The position numbers and the translations under genes were made by a program. Positions 1-6,463 of a DNA stretch of 36,182 nt are shown here, piece after piece (position 1 is the stretch's first letter; every line of letters starts with the position of its first letter). The notes under the pieces were generated by a model, which made no database searches, was not told the origin of the DNA, and worked only from the letters and a program-made list of their open reading frames with translations. The stretch comes from an uncultured Eggerthellaceae bacterium (GTDB lineage: Bacteria > Actinomycetota > Coriobacteriia > Coriobacteriales > Eggerthellaceae). The stretch covers positions 1 to 36,182 of the forward strand of contig CAJURO010000019.1 of assembly GCA_910588985.1 (NCBI GenBank), read 5' to 3'.

Positions 1-1
1 G

Positions 2-1003
2 CCGAAGCGTTGGCACAAGGCTCTGCAGAAGCTCGAGTTCGTGGTCATCCAGGACCTCACCATGACCCCGACCGCTATGGCTGTCGGCGACTACTTCCTG
101 CCAATGGCAACATGGGCAGAGCACACGGGCATCGTCCTTACTCACTATGGACGTAACACCGTGTTCATGGGCCCAATGAACAAGGCTCTCCAGGTTGGCG
201 AGTGCGTCTCTGACGTTCAGATCTGCCTCCTGTTCGGCCAGCGCCTGAACCCTGAGTGGTATCCGTGGTACAAGCCGGCTGACGAGCATCATGTTGATTG
301 GGATCTGCTCGAGCAGGCGACCCAGGACTTCTATTCTGACCAGCTCAAGGAGCTTGGTTATGACTGGAACAGCTTCCAGGAGCTCGGAATCTATCAGCCT
401 GGTGCTCATGGATTCGAGTATGAGAAGTATGAGAAGGGCCTCCTCCGCTTCGACGGCGCACCTGGATTCAACACCATTACTGGTCAGATCGAGGCTTACT
501 CCATCCTTTACGAATCCTGGGGCGAGGATCCGCTGCCTTACTACGAGGAGCCGAACTACTCTCCGATCAGCCGTCCGCAGGACGCTGAGAAGTATCCGCT
601 GATCACCACGTCTGGCTCTCGTCGTTACAGCTCCTTCCACTCTGAGCATCGTCATGTGCCTTCACTGCGTCAGATCGATCCGTGGCCGTGGGTCCAGATC
701 AACCCTGAGACTGCAGCTGAGTATGGCATCACCGACGGTGACTGGTGCGAGGTCTACAACATGTTCGGCGAGGCTCGTTTCAAGGCGGAGATCACTCCTG
801 TCATGAAGCCTGGCATCCTGAACTGCGCACACGGCTGGTGGTTCCCAGAGCAGGATGGCGAGGAGCCCAACCTGTTCGGTGTTTGGAAGTCCAACTTCAA
901 CAGCCTTGTTCCTCACATGAACATCGGCAAGCTTGGCTTCGGCGCACCCTACAAGGGCGTTATGTGCAACGTACGTCGCGTCCGCAGCCTCGATGCTGAC
1001 TAA
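2..1003 (+). CDS. Molybdopterin-dependent oxidoreductase large subunit, C-terminal part (5' end outside window)
   Basis: The reading frame is open from the left edge, so the visible 333 residues are the C-terminal part of a DMSO-reductase-family catalytic subunit, which binds a bis-pyranopterin guanine dinucleotide Mo or W cofactor. The first residues match the usual 'TPTA...ADY.LP.ATW.E' stretch. From about residue 200 comes the molybdopterin-dinucleotide-binding beta-barrel, with an 'ITTSGSR' start and the later 'NCAHGWWFPE' and 'GFGAPYKGVMCNV' segments. The C-terminal style resembles the catechol dehydroxylase and hydroxytransferase-like enzymes common in Eggerthellaceae (family knowledge); the substrate cannot be read from this portion. 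The stop is followed after 19 bases by a small partner subunit that has lost its cluster ligands, so electron delivery may be unusual. The N-terminal Fe-S motif and any Tat signal lie outside the window. Confidence 0.88.
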   Translation, partial: PKRWHKALQKLEFVVIQDLTMTPTAMAVGDYFLPMATWAEHTGIVLTHYGRNTVFMGPMNKALQVGECVSDVQICLLFGQRLNPEWYPWYKPADEHHVDWDLLEQATQDFYSDQLKELGYDWNSFQELGIYQPGAHGFEYEKYEKGLLRFDGAPGFNTITGQIEAYSILYESWGEDPLPYYEEPNYSPISRPQDAEKYPLITTSGSRRYSSFHSEHRHVPSLRQIDPWPWVQINPETAAEYGITDGDWCEVYNMFGEARFKAEITPVMKPGILNCAHGWWFPEQDGEEPNLFGVWKSNFNSLVPHMNIGKLGFGAPYKGVMCNVRRVRSLDAD

Positions 1004-1022
1004 TTGAAAGGAAGTGACATAC

Positions 1023-1379
1023 ATGGCACAGAAGTACGCACTGCTGGTTGACTACACCTATTTCTCAGGCAACCACGCTGCAGAGATTGCCTGCAAAGAA
1101 GAGCTGGGTCTTCCTCTTGAGCAATTCGGCATCAAAGAGGTCGAGGTCGGCCCCTTCAAGAAGGGCGAGGGCAACGACGGCGACGCATGGGAGTGGTTCT
1201 ACATTCCTTGCCCAACCTCTATCTTCTCCGAGCACTGGGGAACTGGTGGAGACAAGGCTGGTCAGCGTCCTCTCGCTGTTCAGGTCGAGGAGTCTGCATC
1301 CATGTACTACGGTACTCTTGAGGAAATGCAGGCAAAGATGGCTGAGTTCGATCGTCCGATGGTTTTATTCCAGCTCTAA
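1023..1379 (+). CDS. Ferredoxin-like small subunit with Fe-S cysteines lost
   Basis: This 118-aa protein has the frame of the small 4Fe-4S partner of Eggerthellaceae-type molybdoenzymes: a 'YALLVDYTY' start, 'CKEELGLPL', a 'WEWFYIPCPT' middle and an 'MYYGTLEEM' end. The family normally carries a CxxCxxCxxxC motif after the first strand, a CxxC after the PT, and further cysteines before the YGT. Here the first motif reads FSGNHAAEIAC (only the last Cys kept), the second reads TSIFSEH, and the third reads LAVQVEESAS. At most one ligand cysteine survives, plus an extra Cys in IPCPT. The frame is intact with no stops, and a Shine-Dalgarno (AAAGGAAG) precedes ATG 1023, so this is not a simple pseudogene. 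I infer a structural or assembly subunit that binds no cluster. An upstream in-frame GTG at 1014 is less likely as the start. Confidence 0.82.
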   Translation: MAQKYALLVDYTYFSGNHAAEIACKEELGLPLEQFGIKEVEVGPFKKGEGNDGDAWEWFYIPCPTSIFSEHWGTGGDKAGQRPLAVQVEESASMYYGTLEEMQAKMAEFDRPMVLFQL

Positions 1380-1405
1380 AAACTTTCGCGATGTTGTAAG
1401 ATGGT

Positions 1406-1432
1406 CCTGGTCGCTCAATGCGAGCGACCAGG
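1406..1432 (+). other. Intercistronic hairpin (11-bp stem, 5-nt loop)
   Basis: CCTGGTCGCTC at 1406-1416 is perfectly complementary to 1422-1432, with loop AATGC. No T-run follows, so it is probably an RNA processing or stability element, or a partial attenuator, between the ferredoxin-like gene and the 91-aa gene. It lies in an 85-base gap. Confidence 0.65.
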
Positions 1433-1464
1433 TACTAAGAATTCAGACCAACAAGGAGGTCATG

Positions 1465-1740
1465 ATGACCAAAGAAGAGTTTTTTGCTATGGACGCTCCT
1501 GAGGCTGCCGAAAAGCTCAATGAGCTCATTGCAGCTGGCAAGTCTAAGGACGAAGCCCTCGCTGAGTGCGGCGTTACATCTGCTGACCTCATGAAGGCTC
1601 AGATCTTCTGGGTAAAGGATAAGTTCATTGCTCGCGCTTGGGGTGGCTATACCTCCACGAAGCGTACCGGCAATGAGGCTGGCGACACCGGCATCGGTGT
1701 TGGCGACAGCGATCCGAGCCAGGGTTACAAGGGCGTGTAG
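1465..1740 (+). CDS. Unrecognised 91-aa protein, third gene of the molybdoenzyme operon
   Basis: Not recognised. The N-terminal half (about residues 1-55) is predicted helical and rich in Ala, Glu and Lys: 'DAPEAAEKLNELIAAGKSKDEALAECGVT' style, resembling a small helix-turn-helix-like or helical-hairpin fold. The C-terminal third is rich in Gly, Asp, Ser and Thr and probably flexible. There is one cysteine, no signal peptide and no membrane segment. Two in-frame ATGs stand in tandem (1462 and 1465). The Shine-Dalgarno AGGAGGT at 1454-1460 is better spaced for 1465. It shares the transcription unit with the molybdoenzyme subunits and is followed by their only clear terminator, so it may be an accessory or third subunit. 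That role is inferred from position only. Confidence 0.8.
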   Translation: MTKEEFFAMDAPEAAEKLNELIAAGKSKDEALAECGVTSADLMKAQIFWVKDKFIARAWGGYTSTKRTGNEAGDTGIGVGDSDPSQGYKGV

Positions 1741-1763
1741 TTCTACAGCTTTTGAAGCCTTTT

Positions 1764-1795
1764 AAGGGGTCCGAAGTTATCGGGCCCCTTTTTTT
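1764..1795 (+). terminator. Rho-independent terminator of the molybdoenzyme operon
   Basis: AAGGGGTCCGA at 1764-1774 pairs with TCGGGCCCCTT at 1780-1790 (one G-T pair), with a 5-nt loop, and runs into seven T residues. It lies 24 bases after the 91-aa gene. Confidence 0.92.
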
Positions 1796-1944
1796 GATTC
1801 TTGTCACGCTTCATGTTCGCTTATGAAGATCGCTTGTATTTAGGCCAGATGTGCTCGCGATGGCTGATAGCGATCAACTTCATGAAAGGTGACCGAATCT
1901 GTGCGTTCAAGAGTCTATGAGTTCGACGTGATTATGGCATGCTT

Positions 1945-1976
1945 CGGGCTTCGTCGAAGCCCGTATCGTCTATACT
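1945..1976 (+). promoter_or_regulatory. Candidate promoter with adjacent palindrome upstream of the four-gene LRR/VWA/MoxR unit
   Basis: In the 231-base gap between the terminator and the next gene, a -10-like TATACT sits at 1971-1976, about 50 bases before ATG 2027. No good -35 is seen. A hairpin CGGGCTT/AAGCCCG (1945-1951 and 1957-1963) covers the place where one would be, so it could be an operator or RNA hairpin. The rest of 1796-1944 holds nothing I recognise. Confidence 0.35.
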
Positions 1977-2026
1977 TCTCTGTATCAAATACATCATTTT
2001 GATCGACCTATTTTGGAGGTTCATAC

Positions 2027-2368
2027 ATGGCATCGGAAGAAGAGATCATCGCTGAGATCGAAGAGCTGGGAAGGCTGACTCCCGAGCAAGAGGATATCCT
2101 TTACAATATCTGCCTCAAGCAAGATGAGCTTGGGCGTGAATCTACGAACCTGCTGCTTGACAAGGTCAAGGGAAGCCCCGTCTATCAGCCGATGATCGAT
2201 CGTGAGTATCTCACGTATGACGTGTTCAATCAGGGCGGCAAGCATGAGATCGCTTGCTTGTATGTCACGCTGAAAGGCATGCGTTACTGCATCATTCATG
2301 CTGATGATATCGCACCTCGCAGGAAGCTTAATCCAGCAGGAGCGCCTTGGGGCAGCACCCCTCAGTAA
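2027..2368 (+). CDS. Unrecognised 113-aa acidic protein, first gene of the LRR/VWA/MoxR unit
   Basis: Not recognised. The first 55 residues are acidic and helical ('EEEIIAEIEELGRLTPEQEDILYNI'), followed by a mixed segment with 'SPVYQPMIDREYLTYDVFNQGGKHEIACLYVTLKGMRYCIIHADDIAP' character that looks like beta strands, and a Pro/Gly tail. No signal peptide or membrane segment is present. A strong Shine-Dalgarno (GGAGGT, 2015-2020) precedes ATG 2027. The next gene begins only nine bases after the stop, so it is almost certainly co-transcribed with the leucine-rich-repeat, VWA and MoxR genes and may be a small adaptor of that system (inference from position). Confidence 0.78.
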   Translation: MASEEEIIAEIEELGRLTPEQEDILYNICLKQDELGRESTNLLLDKVKGSPVYQPMIDREYLTYDVFNQGGKHEIACLYVTLKGMRYCIIHADDIAPRRKLNPAGAPWGSTPQ

Positions 2369-2377
2369 GAAGCTCTT

Positions 2378-4681
2378 TTGAGCACCCTCCTTCAGAGTTC
2401 TCCGAAGCGCGACGGGCGTGCAGTCCTGTCGGGGAGAGGTGCTGCGCTTGATCTAAGCGAGCTAGGAGTCGGGTTTGGAGGTTTCAGTCCTATGGCTCTG
2501 AGCGATGGAATCGCATCTGTCTCGCAAGTTGAGGCAGCAACCGAGCGCGCTCGAGAGCGTGCCCGCCTTGCAGAGCAGGCTGCTGCTCTTGAGGCTGCGC
2601 GCGCTTCTGAGGAGCATACCTACACTGATCCAGCAAAGAATATCTGGCATTACGTGATCCTTGATGGCTCTCAAGTGCGAATCGAGTCACTTGAGCCAGC
2701 CATTGCGGATATCGTAATCCCACCGAGCATCGAAGACCTTCCCGTACGCGCCCTTGCGCAAGATGCTCTTGCGCACCATGACGATATAGCTTCGGTCGTG
2801 TGCCCTGACGAGATGATCTCGATCGGGTTTTGCGCATTTCGCAATGATGCGAACCTTCAAAGGGTCCATTTGCCTCGAAGCGTTACGGATTTCGATTCTG
2901 ATTGGTTCCGTCGTTGCGTGAGCCTTGAATCCCTTGACCTTCCAGGAGGTCTCGAGAAGATCGACCCCTACCTTTTCGACATTCCGAATCTCAAGGTCGT
3001 GCGCATCGGTCACGCAACTTCAGATATCGAGCCTGGTGCTTTCGCCAAGAGCAAGCTTGAGTGCATCGAGCTTGCAGAGGACAACCAGTTTCTCTCCACC
3101 GACGGGCACGGACTCTACTCTAAGGGCAGCGAGGTCTTCATTGCTCTTGGTACCCCGCTCTCTTCATATGAAGTCCAAGAAGGCGTACGGGTACTCGCTA
3201 AGAAGGCCTTCAGCACGTTCCGCATGCTTGCCGATGTCTCCATCCCTGATTCTGTGGAAGTCATCTCCGATTATGCTTATTCGAAAACGGGCATTACGGA
3301 GTTCAGCGCACCGCGCGGATTGCGCTCGATCATGGATCGAGCGTTCTTTGATTGCACGCATCTAGAGAGCGTGAGCCTCGGAGAACCCTTGACCTGGGTC
3401 GGGGACAATGCATTCTCGAACACCGCGCTCGCTCGGCTTGCTCTTCCCGCTTCGATCGAGCATATCGGGCATCCTTTAGCGGCGCATACGAAGATCGTAT
3501 TCTCGGGTCCAGATGCTACGCTTCATATCGAAGGGGGATCCAGGCTCATGCTCGATGGGCATGGCGGTCTCTATGAGAAGCTGCCTGAGGGGGCGTATCG
3601 CTTGATCCTCTTGGTCGATCCAAGGATCAAGCAGTATACGGTTCTTCCAGGCACCAAAGAGATAGCAGCGCATGCGTGTGCGGGGCATGAGCGCCTCGAG
3701 CAGGTCTCCATCTGCGAGGGCGTCACGGCGATCGGCGAAGGTGCATTCAAGAACTGTCGGGCGCTGCGTGCTGCGAACCTTCCTGATAGCCTTCGCTTCC
3801 TTGGCAAAGAGGCATTCTTGGGATGCAATCTTGAAGAACTGACGCTTCCTGTGGGGCTTGAGCAGGTGGGGGAGATGGCGCTCGTCATGTATGGAGCGCA
3901 TCATGGCTCAACAGCGCCTTCGCTCAAGGACCTTAAGGTCGATCCCCGCAATGATCGCTTCTTCATGGCAGAGAGCCTTCTGATGGAGCGCACATCCGAT
4001 GGCTTCAAGGTGATCCATTACACCGATACCGAGCCATGCGTCGTGGTGCCTGAAGGAACCAAAGCGATTGCACCCTATGCTTTCAACGGCGCTCGCAACT
4101 TGCATGAGCTTACGCTTTCCACCGAGATCGCGAACATTGGCATGCGCGGCCTTGCGGTTGATTGCCACATCGACCTTGTGCAGATAAACCTTGCGTCGCC
4201 CATTGAAGGCCATGAGCGCTTTGCGTTCGCGTTCCCTGCCACGGACCGAGGGACACATCATCTTCAGCTTGCACTCGGTGTTCCCCAATATCTCGATCTC
4301 GAAGGCCTCTTCGCCGCATATGACAATGCCATCGTGCATGCACGGAACTTCGACTCGAGCGACGACGTTGCGATCTCGCTCTACGATCAAGCAAGCAAGG
4401 TGATAGAGAGGCTCGAGGATCCTGTCTTCATGTCAAAGGTCAACAAGGAGATGCTCACGCGCTTCATGCGCAATCATCTTGCTGACGTTGCCGTAGCCAT
4501 CTCGAAGCGTGCCGACAAGGCATCCATCGAGAAGCTTGTCGATCTGGGCTTTATCGATGCGGAGAATATCACGCAGGTCGTTGAGAGCGTTGGGGTCTTG
4601 CAAGATGCTGCTATGACGAGCTATCTGCTCACCATAAAGCGCGATCGATTTGGGAAGAAGGCTCTGGATTTCAGTCTTTGA
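2378..4681 (+). CDS. Cytoplasmic BspA-type leucine-rich-repeat protein
   Basis: A 767-aa protein with many LRR_5 (BspA/TpLRR) repeats from about residue 90 to 600. Recurrent units have the pattern 'IP.SVE.I...AF..C..L..V.LP..L..IG..AF'. BspA proteins are usually secreted, but this one has no signal peptide. Instead there is a short coiled coil rich in Glu, Arg and Ala (about residues 50-80). The last 100 residues are helical and ankyrin-like ('LVDLGFIDAENITQVVESVGVLQDAAMTSYLL'), a tail also seen on other intracellular LRR proteins (family recollection). I infer a cytoplasmic recognition or scaffold protein for the neighbouring VWA and MoxR proteins. The TTG start at 2378 follows the previous stop by nine bases but has a weak Shine-Dalgarno. 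ATG 2492, with GGAGGT at 2477-2482, is a serious alternative that removes 38 residues. The stop is 72 bases before the VWA start. Confidence 0.85.
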   Translation: MSTLLQSSPKRDGRAVLSGRGAALDLSELGVGFGGFSPMALSDGIASVSQVEAATERARERARLAEQAAALEAARASEEHTYTDPAKNIWHYVILDGSQVRIESLEPAIADIVIPPSIEDLPVRALAQDALAHHDDIASVVCPDEMISIGFCAFRNDANLQRVHLPRSVTDFDSDWFRRCVSLESLDLPGGLEKIDPYLFDIPNLKVVRIGHATSDIEPGAFAKSKLECIELAEDNQFLSTDGHGLYSKGSEVFIALGTPLSSYEVQEGVRVLAKKAFSTFRMLADVSIPDSVEVISDYAYSKTGITEFSAPRGLRSIMDRAFFDCTHLESVSLGEPLTWVGDNAFSNTALARLALPASIEHIGHPLAAHTKIVFSGPDATLHIEGGSRLMLDGHGGLYEKLPEGAYRLILLVDPRIKQYTVLPGTKEIAAHACAGHERLEQVSICEGVTAIGEGAFKNCRALRAANLPDSLRFLGKEAFLGCNLEELTLPVGLEQVGEMALVMYGAHHGSTAPSLKDLKVDPRNDRFFMAESLLMERTSDGFKVIHYTDTEPCVVVPEGTKAIAPYAFNGARNLHELTLSTEIANIGMRGLAVDCHIDLVQINLASPIEGHERFAFAFPATDRGTHHLQLALGVPQYLDLEGLFAAYDNAIVHARNFDSSDDVAISLYDQASKVIERLEDPVFMSKVNKEMLTRFMRNHLADVAVAISKRADKASIEKLVDLGFIDAENITQVVESVGVLQDAAMTSYLLTIKRDRFGKKALDFSL

Positions 4682-4753
4682 GCCATCGAAGCCTTGGAGC
4701 TCTCGTTGGTCTCGGAAGCGAGAGATCGCGGGTTTTGCGAAAGGGGTGCGAGG

Positions 4754-6457
4754 ATGGACGATGTCCTCGAAGTGAAGAGCAGGCCGATAGAGCGCGACGT
4801 GGACGAGAAGCTGCGCCGTCGTCTTGAAGAAGACAGCCTTGGACGTGACATCATCGATGAGTGTCGCCTTCAGCTCATGCTCAAATTCCGCTTCCTTGAC
4901 CTTGCTCTTTGGAAGATGGACCTCGTCCCCATCCGCAGTGGCGCTGCCTATCCGCTTGCCACGAACGGCTCGATCGTCATCTACGATCCGCCGCGCACCA
5001 TCGCTCGCTTCAAGGCATCCGATGCCGAAGCCGTGCGCGACTACATGCACATGATCCTGCATTGCATCTTTCGCCATCCTTTCGATACGGCGCATGAGTC
5101 GAAAGAGGCTTGGAGCCTTGCAGCAGATGTGATCGCTGAGGCTGTTGCGCTCGATCTTTGCGGGTCGCGATTCGCAAGCGAGCTTGACGACGACCGCCGT
5201 TCAGCCATTGACGAGATTCGCATGGCTATCGGGGATATCCTTCCTTCGAAGATGTATCGGCTGGTGAGATCCATCATGGATCTGCCAGCTGGCAAGACGT
5301 ATCGAGGCTTTAGCGACGATAAGCTCCATGAATGGCGCGTGCTCTTCGAGCGTGATGAGCATATGGCATGGCCTAAGAATGGCGAACCCGAAGGCAGTCA
5401 GGATGCAGATATATCGGCAGGGTCTCAGGAACGCGAAGAAGAGGACGATCGCGAGCAGCGCAACGAGCTCAGGTCTGATGGTGAGGACGCTGAAGAGCCT
5501 GAGCAGTACCCCGAGGTCATGCAGCGCATGATCGACGATGCGCAAGAGAGCGACGCAGATGAGAGCTCGACCGCAGCTTCGGGTGGCGAAGACGACGAAA
5601 CGGACTCCTCTTCTGAGACGGCTGACGAGAAAGGCCAGAGCGCCGATGATCCGACGATGAACTTCCAGGATGCGTCGCAGAGCGAGGATCAGGCTGAGCA
5701 AGAGAAGGAATGGGAGAACATCTCAAAGCAGATCGAGATGGATATGTCCACCTTTAGCAAGGAGTGGGGCCGTGAGTCTTCAAGCTTCATGACGAACCTT
5801 GCCATAGCCAATGCTCAACGGTATGACTATGATGATTTCCTTCGAAAGTTCATGACACGCTCGGAGGAGATGCTCATCAATCCTGATGAATTCGACTATG
5901 TCTACTATACCTACGGTATGGAGCTCTATGGCAACATGCCGCTCGTTGAGCCTTTGGAGTACAAGGAAACGAAGCGCATCCGCGACTTCGTGATAGCCAT
6001 CGACACCTCTGAGTCAGTCAGTGGCGAGCAGGTGCAGGCGTTCGTGCGGCACACGTTCCAGATCCTCAAGAGCTCAGAGGAGTTCACGACCGATGTGAAC
6101 ATCCATGTGATCCAGAGCGATTCACGTGTGCAGGACGATCTGGTCGTGCGCGATCTTCGCGATGTCGAGAGGGTGCTCGAAGGCTATACGGTTCGCGGAT
6201 TCGGCGGCACGGACTTTCGGCCTGTGTTTGACCATGTTGCAAAGCTCAAGGCCGAAGGGCGGCTTCGGGATCTCCAGGGTCTGATCTATTTCACCGATGG
6301 GTTGGGAACCTTTCCCGAGAAGACGCCCGATTTCGACGCAGCGTTCATCTTCGTCGAGGATGACGTGCGCGAGATCCCACCCGTTCCGCCGTGGGCTATG
6401 AAGGTGATCATAAGCGAAGACTCGCTTGATAGAATGTCTGAAAGAGCGAACCAATAG
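4754..6457 (+). CDS. VWA-domain protein with N-terminal metallopeptidase-like domain (DUF2201 type)
   Basis: A 567-aa protein in three parts. Residues about 30-200 form a metallopeptidase-like domain with the histidine cluster HMILH at 99-103 and a further His at about 109. The Glu of a canonical HExxH is replaced by Met, so metal may be bound without normal proteolysis. Residues about 215-345 are a very acidic, Ser-rich, low-complexity linker. Residues about 410-567 are a von Willebrand A-like domain with a complete-looking MIDAS: DTSES at about 417-421, the Thr of GFGGTD and the Asp of YFTDGLG. This order matches DUF2201-type proteins that pair with MoxR ATPases (family knowledge), and a MoxR gene follows six bases after the stop. 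ATG 4754 is chosen because GAAAGGGGT precedes it. A TTG at 4694 would add 20 residues. Confidence 0.87.
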   Translation: MDDVLEVKSRPIERDVDEKLRRRLEEDSLGRDIIDECRLQLMLKFRFLDLALWKMDLVPIRSGAAYPLATNGSIVIYDPPRTIARFKASDAEAVRDYMHMILHCIFRHPFDTAHESKEAWSLAADVIAEAVALDLCGSRFASELDDDRRSAIDEIRMAIGDILPSKMYRLVRSIMDLPAGKTYRGFSDDKLHEWRVLFERDEHMAWPKNGEPEGSQDADISAGSQEREEEDDREQRNELRSDGEDAEEPEQYPEVMQRMIDDAQESDADESSTAASGGEDDETDSSSETADEKGQSADDPTMNFQDASQSEDQAEQEKEWENISKQIEMDMSTFSKEWGRESSSFMTNLAIANAQRYDYDDFLRKFMTRSEEMLINPDEFDYVYYTYGMELYGNMPLVEPLEYKETKRIRDFVIAIDTSESVSGEQVQAFVRHTFQILKSSEEFTTDVNIHVIQSDSRVQDDLVVRDLRDVERVLEGYTVRGFGGTDFRPVFDHVAKLKAEGRLRDLQGLIYFTDGLGTFPEKTPDFDAAFIFVEDDVREIPPVPPWAMKVIISEDSLDRMSERANQ

Positions 6458-6463
6458 GAGGGC

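Noticed and set aside
1023..1379. Pseudogene or frameshift explanation for the lost cysteines
   Set aside because: All other conserved landmarks stay in one frame from start to stop, so the cysteine losses are separate substitutions, not a shifted frame.
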